Part shown: one piece after another, positions 20,929 to 29,993 of the stretch
How the letters are laid out: each line of letters opens with the position of its first letter
How positions within the stretch are numbered: position 1 is the first letter of the stretch
From: Sandaracinaceae bacterium
GTDB taxonomy: Bacteria > Myxococcota_A > Polyangia > Polyangiales > Sandaracinaceae
Assembly (NCBI GenBank): GCA_040218145.1
Contig: JAVJQK010000041.1
Location: forward strand, 53,398 to 117,397
Direction of reading: 5' to 3'
Length of the DNA: 64,000 bases
Made by a program: the position numbers and the translations under genes
The notes under the pieces: generated by a model
Told to the model about the DNA's origin: nothing
Database searches by the model: none
The model's input: only the letters and a program-made list of their open reading frames with translations

Positions 20929-22289
20929 CGGAGCTCCTTCGGGATCGTCACGGTGAAGACCGTGCCTCCCCCTTCCGCTTCCGCCACTGCCACCTTGCCG
21001 CCGTGCTCTTCCACGATGCCGTGTACCACGCTGAGGCCGAGGCCTGTCCCCTCGCCGACGTCCTTGGTCGTGAAGAAGGGCTCGAAGAGGCGGCGCTTGG
21101 CCTCCTCGTCCAGGCCGATCCCCCGGTCGCGCACGCTGAGGCGGACGTCTTCGCCTTCGCTCTCGAGCGCGATCACCACCTCTCCCCCGTCGGGCTGGGC
21201 CTGGATCGCGTTCATCACGAGGTTGGTCAGGACCTGCTGGAGCTGCCCGGGATCGACGGCGGCCTCGATCGCGTCTTCCCCTTCGAGTCGCAGGTCCACC
21301 TGCGCCTTCGAGGCGTGGGGGCGGAGCATCGCGAGCACGCTCGCCGCCAGCTCTCGCAGCCGCTCGGGGCTGCGCTGGGCGGGACGACGGCGCGCGAAGT
21401 CCAGGAGCTGCCGGATGATCGCGGTCATGCGCTCTGCTTGCTCGCGGATCACCCGCGCGTCGTCGGGGATCTCCTCACCCTCCGACTCGCCCTTCTCGAT
21501 CATCTTCGCGCGGGCGCTCACCACGTTCAGCGGCGTGCCGAGCTCGTGCGCCACGCCCGCCGCGAGCTTGCCCACCGTGGAGAGCCGATCCGCGTGCCGC
21601 AGCTGCTCGAGCGCCGAGACACGCGCGTCCGCCTCTCTCGCCGCCGTCTCCGACAGCTCCGCCAGGTGGCGCCGCATCTCGTCCAGCTCACGGCCCAGCT
21701 CGGCCAGCTCGTCGCGCCCGTCGCGCGGGAGCGCCCGGCTCAGGTCGCCCTCGCCGATGCGTCGGATCCCGGCCACGAGCGGCCGAAGGCGACGGTCCAG
21801 GACGAGCCAGCCCGCGAAGTGGACCAGCGCCGCGCAGGCCAGGAGCGTCATCAGGGTCACCATGGTCACCCGCCAGACCGTGTCCTTCAGATAGATGTCG
21901 TGGGGGGCGAGGCTCTCCTTGAGCTCGAGCACGCCCGCCGGGCCGGCCGCGGTCTCGACCGGGATGCGGGTGACGAAGAAGCGCTCTGTGCCCTCGCGCA
22001 CCTCTCGCGCCGACGGCTGGGCCTCGCGCGTCGTCAGCCAGCGGATCTCCACGTGGTCGCGGCGCCGGTCCGCCTCGTCCACCGCGAGCAGCGCCTCCTC
22101 GGGCCCCGCGCGCTCGATCAGGGCGGCCGTCGTCTCCGCGAGCGCGTGACCCAGAACGAGGTGATCGTTGCGCACGTCGTCGAGGAAGACCTGCGACTCG
22201 CGGTGCACGCGAAAGCCGGCGTGAATCGCCATCACGAAGGCGATGGCGATGCCCGCGGCGAGCGTGAGCTTGGTGCTGATCCGGTTCAC
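20925..22289 (-). CDS. Membrane sensor histidine kinase
   Basis: 454 residues: TM1 (about 7-24), a periplasmic sensor region of about 115 residues, TM2 (about 141-163), HAMP, HisKA with His248 in AHELGTPLN, and an HATPase domain with NLVMNAIQA, DRGIG and GTGLGLS. The HELGTPL H-box is typical of NtrB-like partners of sigma-54 regulators, matching the overlapping NtrC gene. The GTG start 22289 is 17 nt downstream of the preceding lipoprotein gene, which may belong to the same transcript. Confidence 0.92.
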   Translation of the reverse strand: MNRISTKLTLAAGIAIAFVMAIHAGFRVHRESQVFLDDVRNDHLVLGHALAETTAALIERAGPEEALLAVDEADRRRDHVEIRWLTTREAQPSAREVREGTERFFVTRIPVETAAGPAGVLELKESLAPHDIYLKDTVWRVTMVTLMTLLACAALVHFAGWLVLDRRLRPLVAGIRRIGEGDLSRALPRDGRDELAELGRELDEMRRHLAELSETAAREADARVSALEQLRHADRLSTVGKLAAGVAHELGTPLNVVSARAKMIEKGESEGEEIPDDARVIREQAERMTAIIRQLLDFARRRPAQRSPERLRELAASVLAMLRPHASKAQVDLRLEGEDAIEAAVDPGQLQQVLTNLVMNAIQAQPDGGEVVIALESEGEDVRLSVRDRGIGLDEEAKRRLFEPFFTTKDVGEGTGLGLSVVHGIVEEHGGKVAVAEAEGGGTVFTVTIPKELR

Positions 22290-22306
22290 GTGCCCACCGC
22301 GGCGGG

Positions 22307-24697
22307 TCAGAACACCTCGGGGCAGGCCGCGGTGATCGGCCCGGCGCCGTTGTTCTCCTCGCGGCACTCGTTGAGGCCGGTCAACGGCTCGTGGTCCGGG
22401 TCGTTCAGGGTCGCGGTGAAGGCGTACGCCTCGCCCGCGGCGACGGGGGAGAACGCGACCTCGAGCACCTCGCTCGCGCCAGGGAGGAGCGCTCGCGTCG
22501 TCACCACGCGGCCGACGAACGCGCCGTCGACGTAGAAGGCGACGGGGACGCCAGCCGGGGCGCCCGCGCGGCCCGCGTTCAACACCCGCACGCGGAGCTG
22601 CAGGGTGTCGGTGCTGCAGCTCCGGGTGGAGAAGCCCGGGTCACGCAGCACGAGATCGGGCGCGTCGAAGAGGCCGTCCGGCTGGACGTTCTGGCGGAAG
22701 TTGTTGAGGCCCGGCGTGCTGTAATTCGGCGCCTCGCGCGTGGGCAGCGTGCCGTCCTCGTTGATGTTCGTGACGTGGTAGCTGTGCTGGTTCCAGATGC
22801 GGCGCGTGCGCACCCACTGGTTCTCGGGGTGACCGAACGCGTGCACGCCCGTGGTCGAGGGCGAGCCGTCGGCGCAGCTGGAGAAGGCGTAGTTGTTCTC
22901 GACGAGGATGATCTCGGCGTGGTCGTCGTTGTCGACGTCCACCACGATCGGATACTCCGTCAAGGTACCGCTCGTGTTGCAGCGCTCGAGGTAGACGTCC
23001 CCCGTCGGCCCGCGGAACGCGCGGAAGAGCAGCTCGTCGTTGTAGAGCACCTCCGCGAGCCCGTCGCCCTCGAAGTCGAACACGCTCGACCCCGTCGCGC
23101 GGCTCGATTCGTCGCGGGTCTCCAGGTACCACTTCAGCGTCAGGTCGTTCTCGAAGATCACGTAGGCGTAGCCACCGGCCAGCGCGATCTCCGGCTCGGG
23201 GTCGCCGTCGAAGTTCGCGATGGTGGGCGGGCCGCCGCCCGTCAGCGGGTCGCGCGTGGGATAGCGGGCGCGGCGCGCGGCCACCCGCGTGTCGATGGAG
23301 GCGTCGCCCGACGGCGTGATCTCGAGCGGGCCGGCGAGGAGCGCGCCGGTCGCGCCGTCCCGGACGGTCACCTGGTGCGAGGTCGCGCTCGTGGCGACGA
23401 TGTCGGGGTCTCCATCGAGGTCCACGTCGGCGACGGCGACGTAGCCGCCCTCACCGCTCCAGAGCGGGACGCTCCAGACGACGGAGCCGTCCGCGTTCGC
23501 GACGCCGTTGATCCCGATCAGCTCGAGGTCGGGGTCGTCGTCGACGTCGTAGATGACCGCGATGGCGTTGGTGGCGTCGAGCCCCGTGTTCACCACCCCG
23601 CTTCCGTCCGCCTGCGCGATGGAGTTGCCGACCACGATCTCCGCCACGCCGTCGCCGTTCATGTCGGCGACCGCAGGCCGGCCGCAGCCCACGATGGCGG
23701 GATCGCTGTCGAAGCGGTGCAGGATCGCCCCCTCGTTCGAGAAGATGGTCAGGCGCGACGTGCCGAAGGTGGCGCCGGGGTCGAAGGTGCAGCCGATGAT
23801 CTCCGGCCCGGGCGAGTCGGCGCGCACGTCGGCGATGGCGACCTCGAGCGCGGGGTGGGTGCGGAAGCTCGGATCCGACGTCGGCCAGATGCGGGAGCCG
23901 TCCGCGCCCGAGATCGCCCGCAGCACACCGTCGGCGTTGTAGGCGCTCGCGCCGCCCGTGTCGGGGCTGCGCGTCCGGAAGGTGTTGAAGACCACGTCCG
24001 GGATGTCGTCCTCGTCGATCACGCCGTCGCCGTTGTCGTCGGTGAGGTTGGCGACCATCGCCGCGCTCATCACCTGGTCGTGCAGCGGCATGACCATCGG
24101 GTCGTTCGCCCAGTGCCACTCCTCGACCAGCTCGAACGCGCCCGTGCCCGGGCGGTACTCGCACTCGTCCGACCCGGTCACGCGCGGCAGGCAGCGCCCG
24201 ATGCTGGCCTCGCAGTACTCGCCGTCGGGGCAGTCGATGGGCGAGTCGCAGGGCGCGCCCGGGTCGGTGCAGGTGCCGAGCAGACACGCCTGCTCCGCGC
24301 CGCAGCAGACGGCGCTCCCGGCCTCTCCGCAGGCGGCCGCTTCGCCGCAGTCGAGCACACAGATGTCGGCCACGCAGCGCTCGTCCGCGCCGCCGCAGCA
24401 CTCGCCGCCGCAGAGCACGTCGGTCGTGCAGCAGACCGTGTCGGTGCCGCAGACCTCGGTGTTCTCGCAGCAGGTGTCGCCGCAGGTCCGGGCCGCGGCG
24501 CACATCGGGCCCGGGCCGCTGTCCAGACCGCCGCCGTCGGCGCTCACCGGAGGCACGCAGCGTCCGTCCACGCAGAGGTCGGCGCCCGCGCACTCCGCGC
24601 TCGAGGTGCAGCTCTCGCCCTCCGGTCCCGAACAGTCACAGCCCGCGGCCCACAGCGACAGCGCGCCCATCATCCAAGCGATGCGTACAGCCTTCAT
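22307..24697 (-). CDS. Large FG-GAP/VCBS-like repeat lipoprotein with Cys-rich N-terminus
   Basis: 796 residues. Lipoprotein signal with lipobox WAAGC, then about 150 residues with many Cys pairs (CGDTCCENTEVC, CGGECCGG), several DxDGDxxxE/D calcium-loop-like repeats (VADMNGDGVAEIVVG, VADVDLDGDPDIVA, FDFEGDGLAEVLY) of the integrin FG-GAP type, and a C-terminal CARDB-like beta domain. Probably a surface-exposed, Ca2+-binding protein. An alternative ATG at 24709 adds four residues. It precedes the kinase/NtrC pair on the same strand. Confidence 0.8.
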   Translation of the reverse strand: MKAVRIAWMMGALSLWAAGCDCSGPEGESCTSSAECAGADLCVDGRCVPPVSADGGGLDSGPGPMCAAARTCGDTCCENTEVCGTDTVCCTTDVLCGGECCGGADERCVADICVLDCGEAAACGEAGSAVCCGAEQACLLGTCTDPGAPCDSPIDCPDGEYCEASIGRCLPRVTGSDECEYRPGTGAFELVEEWHWANDPMVMPLHDQVMSAAMVANLTDDNGDGVIDEDDIPDVVFNTFRTRSPDTGGASAYNADGVLRAISGADGSRIWPTSDPSFRTHPALEVAIADVRADSPGPEIIGCTFDPGATFGTSRLTIFSNEGAILHRFDSDPAIVGCGRPAVADMNGDGVAEIVVGNSIAQADGSGVVNTGLDATNAIAVIYDVDDDPDLELIGINGVANADGSVVWSVPLWSGEGGYVAVADVDLDGDPDIVATSATSHQVTVRDGATGALLAGPLEITPSGDASIDTRVAARRARYPTRDPLTGGGPPTIANFDGDPEPEIALAGGYAYVIFENDLTLKWYLETRDESSRATGSSVFDFEGDGLAEVLYNDELLFRAFRGPTGDVYLERCNTSGTLTEYPIVVDVDNDDHAEIILVENNYAFSSCADGSPSTTGVHAFGHPENQWVRTRRIWNQHSYHVTNINEDGTLPTREAPNYSTPGLNNFRQNVQPDGLFDAPDLVLRDPGFSTRSCSTDTLQLRVRVLNAGRAGAPAGVPVAFYVDGAFVGRVVTTRALLPGASEVLEVAFSPVAAGEAYAFTATLNDPDHEPLTGLNECREENNGAGPITAACPEVF

Positions 24698-24813
24698 GGG
24701 CGGGATCATGCCCGCTGCGCGCCCCTGGATCGAGTCGTCGTCGCGTGCGCCTCAAATCGAGACGCGAGGGGCCGTTGGGTCCAGCGGATGTCCCGCTCGG
24801 CTACCGCACGCGC

Positions 24814-24819
24814 TACGCT
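24814..24819 (+). promoter_or_regulatory. Putative -10 element of the GAF-PAS kinase gene
   Basis: TACGCT seven bases before the GTG at 24827, no Shine-Dalgarno; consistent with a leaderless transcript. Confidence 0.45.
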
Positions 24820-24826
24820 CTCCCTC

Positions 24827-26413
24827 GTGCGAGAGGGAGAACCCGCGCTCGCGAGGCGTCTCCGCGCGCTCAACGAGCTGGCGCTCACGCGCTACACGAG
24901 CTTCACCGAGCTCTGCGAGGATCACCTCCGCCGCGGCTGCGAGATCCTGGGCCTCGAGACGGGCATCGTCAGCGAGGTCCGCGGCAACCGCTACGAGGTC
25001 GTCGCCGTCGCGTCATCGCTCGACGGCCTCGTCCCCGGCGACGAGTTCGACCTGGGCGCGACGTACTGTGCGGCCGTGCTCCAGAGCGGCGGCACCGTGG
25101 CATACGACGAGGTCGGGGCGATCGAAGCGCTCCGCACCCACCCCGTCTACGTGAACATGGGCCTGGAGTCGTACATCGCGGCGCCCATCCGTGTGTTCGG
25201 GCGCATCAACGGGACCCTGAACTTCTCGGACCGTTGCCCGCGTCGTCGGCCCTTCGAGAGCTGGGATCACGAGCTGGTCGCCTTGATGGCCGTGTCCATC
25301 GGGCGCGCGATCGAGCGCGAGCAGGAGCAGCGCGAGCTCGAGAAGCAGCGCGCGCTCTTCGCGGCGATCTTCGACGCGCTCCCCGACGCGATGGTGCTCG
25401 CCGACGAGCATCGCGAGATCTTCCAGGCCAACCCGGCGCTGGAGCGCGTCTTCGGCTACGCCCCGGACGAGATCCTCGGCAAGAAGACGAGGGTCCTCTA
25501 CGGCGACCCGGACAGCTACGAGCGCGCCGGACGCGAGCGATACAACGCGGGGGCCACCGTCGAGAACGCGCCCTACCTCATGGAGTACCGGCGCAAGGAC
25601 GGCACGGTGTTCCCGGGGGAGACGGTCGGCGTGAAGGTGTGCGGGCCAGACGGCGAGCTGCTCGGCTTCCTCGGACACGTCCGCGACGTGAGCGAGCGGC
25701 AGGAGGCCGAGCGCATGAAGGACGAGCTGCTCTCGACCGTGAGCCATGAGCTGCGTACGCCGCTGACCTCGATCCGCGGCTCGCTGGGGCTGGTCGCGGC
25801 GGGCGCGGTGCCGAAGATCGAGGGCCGCGCGGCGGAGCTCGTCGCCATGGCGATGCGCAACGCCGAGCGCCTCGAGAGCCTCGTCAACGATCTCCTCGAC
25901 GTCGAGAAGCTCGGAGGCGGGCGGCTCAGCCTGGCGGTCGACGACGTCGAGGTCTCCGAGCTCGTCGACGGCACGGTCGAAGCCAACCACGGGTTCGCGA
26001 AGCGCTTCGAGGTCGCGCTCGAGATCGAGGGAGAGACGCCGAGCGTCGCGATCCCTTGCGACGCCGGCCGCGTGCTCCAGGTGCTCGACAACCTCGTCTC
26101 GAACGCCATCAAGTACTCGCCGAAGGGGGACCGCGTCGTCGTGCGCGCCGCGGAGACCGAGGGCGGCGTCCGCTTCGAGGTCGAGGACCGCGGCGACGGC
26201 ATCCCCGAGGCGCTCCGAGAGCGCATCTTCGGGCGCTTCATCCAGGCCGACTCCTCCGATCGCCGCGAGAAGGGCGGCACGGGGCTCGGTCTCTACATCG
26301 CAAAGAGCCTGGTCGAGCTCCACGGGGGCGACATCGGCTTCGGCGACCGCCCCGGCGGCGGCACCATCTTCTGGTTCGAGCTCCCGAAGAAGGTCCCCTA
26401 CCGAAAGGCGTAG
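24827..26413 (+). CDS. Soluble GAF-PAS sensor histidine kinase
   Basis: 528 residues, no transmembrane helix. GAF domain (about 15-165), PAS domain (about 175-300, including LADEHREIFQANPALERVFGY and a PAC end RDVSERQEAER), HisKA with His307 in SHELRTPL, and an HATPase domain (NAIKYSPKG, DRGDGIP, GGTGLGLYIAKS). Senses a cytoplasmic or small-molecule cue. GTG 24827 fits the TACGCT promoter; an ATG at 24788 would add 13 residues. No response regulator is adjacent. Confidence 0.9.
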   Translation: MREGEPALARRLRALNELALTRYTSFTELCEDHLRRGCEILGLETGIVSEVRGNRYEVVAVASSLDGLVPGDEFDLGATYCAAVLQSGGTVAYDEVGAIEALRTHPVYVNMGLESYIAAPIRVFGRINGTLNFSDRCPRRRPFESWDHELVALMAVSIGRAIEREQEQRELEKQRALFAAIFDALPDAMVLADEHREIFQANPALERVFGYAPDEILGKKTRVLYGDPDSYERAGRERYNAGATVENAPYLMEYRRKDGTVFPGETVGVKVCGPDGELLGFLGHVRDVSERQEAERMKDELLSTVSHELRTPLTSIRGSLGLVAAGAVPKIEGRAAELVAMAMRNAERLESLVNDLLDVEKLGGGRLSLAVDDVEVSELVDGTVEANHGFAKRFEVALEIEGETPSVAIPCDAGRVLQVLDNLVSNAIKYSPKGDRVVVRAAETEGGVRFEVEDRGDGIPEALRERIFGRFIQADSSDRREKGGTGLGLYIAKSLVELHGGDIGFGDRPGGGTIFWFELPKKVPYRKA

Positions 26414-26416
26414 ACT
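26411..26416 (+). promoter_or_regulatory. Putative -10 element of the poly-proline lipoprotein gene
   Basis: TAGACT, overlapping the kinase stop codon, six bases before the ATG at 26423; no Shine-Dalgarno. Confidence 0.4.
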
Positions 26417-26422
26417 CGCTGC

Positions 26423-27028
26423 ATGCGGGTCTTCGTCGCGGCGCTGGTGCTCCCGGTCCTCCTGGGCTGCGGGAGCCGCTCGATGCTCGAGGTGACGGCG
26501 CCGGACGCGAGCGACGTCGGCTCGGACGCGGGCGTGCGCCCTCCACCGCCTCCTCCTCCTCCGCCTCCTCCCCCGCCCCCGCCTCCGCCGCCCCCGCCTC
26601 GCGAGTGCGAGGTGGTCGCCGACGCGGGCGGCGCCTTCGGTGGGGTGCCCGGAGTCGACATCGACTACCGCTTCATGGTCGCTGGCATCGAGGCGGCGGG
26701 GGCGCACTCCTGTCCGCGGGTGTTCCTGCGGGCGGGCGTCGATCCCGACTTCGCTGGCTCGCACCTGGACATCGAGGTCCCCTATGCGCGGGACGAGCCG
26801 ATCGCGCCTGGGCTCCGAGAGGGGACGCTCGCCGTGCACGAGGGAGGCGAGGTGTGGATGGAGGCGATCCAGGTCGACGTGCGCCGCGCGGACGGGCTCT
26901 TCGACCGCTCACTCCCCGTCGACGAGTGGCGGGTGAGCCTGACGGTCTCCCACCACGACGCCACCACCGACCTCGAGATCGAGGCCGACGACGTCCCCTA
27001 CTGCAACATCTTCCCGATCTGCATCTGA
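26423..27028 (+). CDS. Lipoprotein with 20-residue poly-proline linker
   Basis: 201 residues. Signal peptide with lipobox LLGC, an Asp/Ala-rich linker, an uninterrupted run of 20 prolines (codons 26540-26599), then about 140 residues of unrecognised domain with four Cys. The poly-Pro tract should act as a stiff spacer holding the C-terminal domain away from the membrane, and would need EF-P for translation. Function unknown. Confidence 0.75.
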   Translation: MRVFVAALVLPVLLGCGSRSMLEVTAPDASDVGSDAGVRPPPPPPPPPPPPPPPPPPPPRECEVVADAGGAFGGVPGVDIDYRFMVAGIEAAGAHSCPRVFLRAGVDPDFAGSHLDIEVPYARDEPIAPGLREGTLAVHEGGEVWMEAIQVDVRRADGLFDRSLPVDEWRVSLTVSHHDATTDLEIEADDVPYCNIFPICI

Positions 27029-27034
27029 GCCGGC

Positions 27035-27766
27035 CTACCAGAACACGGCCGCGTACGCGTCGGCGCCTTCGGCGCCCTCGGCGTCGCCCGCGAACAGCGG
27101 CACGTCCTCCTCGCGCACGCGCGGGTCGGACAGCACCTCGGCGAGCGCGTCTCGAGAGGGGAGGGCGCCTCGCACGTCGACCCCGTCGAGCGCCGCCTCG
27201 GGCCAGAGCCGGGCGAGGTCCTTCGTCGTCGCGCCCGCGGTGATCACGAGCGGCGCCTCCGCGCGCATCGCGTGTCCGATCCGCGCGATCGCCTCGGCCG
27301 CCCCCGCTCCCGCGTCGCTCACCGCGTCGACCCCGAGGGTCCGCTGCGGATCCAGGGCTCGAGCGATCGGCGCCGCCACGCGCTCGGCGAAGCGCGCGGC
27401 CTGCGCGCCGCCCTCCAGGATGGAGTCGGTGATCGTGTCCCCCTCGGCCACCGCTCCGGCGTCGAGCAGCGACCAGTACAGATAGAGCCCGTGCAGCGCC
27501 GCGCCCTCCTGCACCACCTCGATCGCCCCGAGCAGCCGCTCGCTCACCCCGAGGACCGCGCCGTCGCCGTCGACGCGGATCCCCTCCGCGCCCTCACACA
27601 GAAAGAGCCGCACCGCCTGCCGACCGGCGCGCGCCGCCTCGACCAGCGGCCGATACGCGTGCATCGGATCGAACGTGCACGGCCAGGTGGGAAACCGCGG
27701 GTTCTCCGCGAGATCGTGCCCGTAGTCACCGCGCAAGAACCCCACGCGCGCGCCGAGGATCGTCAT
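27035..27766 (-). CDS. Hypothetical protein
   Basis: 243 residues, acidic and Ala-rich, cytoplasmic, starting MTILGARVGFLRGDYGHDL. I do not recognise the family; the alternating beta/alpha pattern (RLFLCEGAEGIRV, PLVITAGATTKDL) suggests a Rossmann-like fold with several Gly-rich turns. ATG 27766 was chosen over one 15 nt upstream because TAGGAGGGGGC lies directly before it. It is convergent with the poly-proline lipoprotein gene and 46 nt downstream of the vWA gene. Confidence 0.6.
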   Translation of the reverse strand: MTILGARVGFLRGDYGHDLAENPRFPTWPCTFDPMHAYRPLVEAARAGRQAVRLFLCEGAEGIRVDGDGAVLGVSERLLGAIEVVQEGAALHGLYLYWSLLDAGAVAEGDTITDSILEGGAQAARFAERVAAPIARALDPQRTLGVDAVSDAGAGAAEAIARIGHAMRAEAPLVITAGATTKDLARLWPEAALDGVDVRGALPSRDALAEVLSDPRVREEDVPLFAGDAEGAEGADAYAAVFW

Positions 27767-27799
27767 GCCCCCTCCTACCACGTCTCCCGAGGAGGGGGC
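27767..27799. terminator. 9-bp inverted repeat between the vWA gene and the 27035-27766 gene
   Basis: GCCCCCTCC (27767-27775) and GGAGGGGGC (27791-27799) can pair around a 15-nt loop. It follows the vWA gene stop and its proximal arm includes the ribosome-binding-like GGAGGGGGC of the next gene, so it may terminate one gene and mask the start of the other. Confidence 0.4.
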
Positions 27800-27812
27800 G
27801 GGCGACCGTCTC

Positions 27813-29906
27813 TCAGTCGGGACCGCCGATGATGATCTCCGGCGGGACGAGGAAGAAGACGTCGCGGCTGTCGAGCTCCGTGAAGCCGTCGCCCAGGACG
27901 CGCAGGGTGGCGCGGAAGAGCTGCGGGTCGGTGGTCGGCATGACGGTGTCGTTCTGCTTGACGATGATGTCGAAGCAGACGCGCTCGCCCGCGGTGACGC
28001 TCCGGAAGGTGTCCGGGAAGCCGTCGCCGTCGGTGTCGTCGGCGGGCCGCGGGTCGCAGCCGCGCGACGCGTCGCCGGCCACGTTCGCTTCGATGTGATC
28101 GACGAAGGCGGCGAAGGTCTCCACCGCGTCGCTCGGGTCGTCCTCGAAGTTCACGCTGATGTCGAAGCGCGTGCTCATCGCGAGCGTCTGGATGGCGTTG
28201 ACGACGCTGCTCGACACGCTGCCGCTCGGCGCGCTCGAGACCAGCGGCGAGCCGGTGCCGTCGACCGCCCCCGTCATGGTCGCGAGCGTCTGCAGGTCAC
28301 CCATGCCGCCGCCGTTCACGGCCACGCCGATGACGCGCACGCGGTTCATGGTGGCCGCCGTCACCGCCTCGGCGAAGGTCGGAGGGGTGGCGCCGATGGG
28401 GGAGCCGCCGCCGAAGCCGCCCGTGCACGACGAGCTCTCGTAGGCGTCGTTACCCATCGGATCGTTGTGCATGTCCACGTCGGTGATCATCACCACGATC
28501 GGGACCGCGCCGCTCCGGAAGCAGGGGTAGCCGAAGGTGCCCGCGGGGCACCCGCTGCGCGCCGGGATCGGCCCGGCCGACGTCGCGCGTCCGGCGAGCC
28601 CCATGCCCGTCGCGGTGGCCCAGAGCGCCGGCACGTGGCTCTCGGGGCCGTCGAAGCCGCCGCTCGCGCTCAGGCCGTTGACTGCGGTCTGGGACGCCAT
28701 CGCGTCCATCGACATGTCCTGCGCGTGGCGGTAGGCGTAGTCGGTGCCGGACCCGTAGCTGCAGGCGTTGTAGTCCTTGAAGTCGCCCACGCCGAACCAG
28801 GCGTCGGGGATCGAGCCGCGGACCTGATCGATGATGCCGGTCCCGGGGGTCGAGAGGCTCGAGCGCACGTTGGTGATCGCGCCGCCCATCGAGCCGGTGG
28901 TGTCGATGAGGAAGTAGACGTCGGCGACGCGGATGTCGGTGGCGAAGTCGAGCGTGTCGCGCATCGGCATCGGCGGCATCATGTAGGGCTCGGCGAAGAC
29001 GAAGTCGCCGCGCGCGCGCGGGCTGCTGGTGGGGTCGGTGGCGTCCATCGCGCACGAGGCGTCGCCCTCGGGGCACGCCGAGACCTCGACGAGGTCGCTG
29101 ACGCCGTCGCCGTCCGTGTCGGGGTTGGTCGGGCTGGTGCCCAGGGCGCGCTCGCGCTCGTCGCTCAGGCCGTCGCCGTCGGCGTCCGCGTCGCGGAAGT
29201 CGGGCACGAGGTCGCCGTCGGTGTCGATGGGCGGCGTGTTGATGTCCGCGTCGCCCGCCTCCTCGGCGTCGGTCCAGGTGTCGTCGTCCGAGTCGAGGTC
29301 GTGCCGATCGAGGGTGCCGTCGCCGTCGGTGTCGAAGGTGCCCTCGTGGATGTCGCCGATGGTGTCGCCGTCCGAGTCGGTGTCCCGGTAGTCCGGCATT
29401 CCGTCGCCGTCGGTGTCGGTCGGGGCGGCGGCGTCGCCGATCTCGTCCCGGTCGCTGATGAGGTCGCCGTCGTCGTCCGTGTCGGCGAAGTCGGGGATGC
29501 CGTCGCCGTCGAGGTCGCCCTCCGGCTCGTTCATGTCGAGGATGCCGTTGCCGTCGGAGTCGTCGTCCCGGAAGTCGTAGACGCCGTCACCATCCGAGTC
29601 CGCGGGCTCACCGGTGCTGGGGTTCGGGCGGCCTTCGACGCTGTCGGGGATGCCGTCGCCGTCGCTGTCCAGGTCCTCGAAGTCCGGGGTGCCGTCGCCG
29701 TCGGTGTCGACGCCCTCGTCGGCGCCCTCCCAGCGGTCGAGGATTCCGTCGCCGTCGGTGTCGCGGCCGGTGGGTCCGACCGGGCCGGTGTCGTCGCCGC
29801 CGCCGCCGTCCGGGCGCGTCCCACCTCCGGGATCGCAGCCGAGGAAGACTAGCGCGAGCGCCACGGCAAGCGTCGAGACGACGCTCCGAGCATTCATTTC
29901 AAGCAT
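27813..29906 (-). CDS. Lipoprotein with TSP3-type Ca2+ repeats and von Willebrand A domain
   Basis: 697 residues. Lipobox FLGC; residues about 45-280 consist of many thrombospondin type 3 repeats (DTDGDGILD, DSDGDGIPD, DTDGDGTPD), each an Asp-rich Ca2+ loop; then a vWA domain with MIDAS motif DTTGS (in YFLIDTTGSMGG) covering about 320-580; then a small C-terminal beta domain. Likely a cell-surface adhesin that needs Ca2+ for rigidity. ATG 29906 is preceded by GGAGG at seven bases. Monocistronic. Confidence 0.88.
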   Translation of the reverse strand: MLEMNARSVVSTLAVALALVFLGCDPGGGTRPDGGGGDDTGPVGPTGRDTDGDGILDRWEGADEGVDTDGDGTPDFEDLDSDGDGIPDSVEGRPNPSTGEPADSDGDGVYDFRDDDSDGNGILDMNEPEGDLDGDGIPDFADTDDDGDLISDRDEIGDAAAPTDTDGDGMPDYRDTDSDGDTIGDIHEGTFDTDGDGTLDRHDLDSDDDTWTDAEEAGDADINTPPIDTDGDLVPDFRDADADGDGLSDERERALGTSPTNPDTDGDGVSDLVEVSACPEGDASCAMDATDPTSSPRARGDFVFAEPYMMPPMPMRDTLDFATDIRVADVYFLIDTTGSMGGAITNVRSSLSTPGTGIIDQVRGSIPDAWFGVGDFKDYNACSYGSGTDYAYRHAQDMSMDAMASQTAVNGLSASGGFDGPESHVPALWATATGMGLAGRATSAGPIPARSGCPAGTFGYPCFRSGAVPIVVMITDVDMHNDPMGNDAYESSSCTGGFGGGSPIGATPPTFAEAVTAATMNRVRVIGVAVNGGGMGDLQTLATMTGAVDGTGSPLVSSAPSGSVSSSVVNAIQTLAMSTRFDISVNFEDDPSDAVETFAAFVDHIEANVAGDASRGCDPRPADDTDGDGFPDTFRSVTAGERVCFDIIVKQNDTVMPTTDPQLFRATLRVLGDGFTELDSRDVFFLVPPEIIIGGPD

Positions 29907-29993
29907 TCACACACCTCCGGGGGGATCATCTTCTCCTTTCCCCGAGGCGTTTTCAACGGACAGGTGGCTCAGAATAGGCTGAGAGGAGGGTCC

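Noticed and set aside
22391..24787. Plus-strand frame that would extend the GAF-PAS kinase to over 1,300 residues
   Set aside because: The upstream portion is antisense to the FG-GAP-like lipoprotein; the kinase starts near 24827.
27765..29852. 695-codon plus-strand frame opposite the vWA gene
   Set aside because: Valine/Gly/Arg repeats are the reverse complement of the TSP3 repeats.
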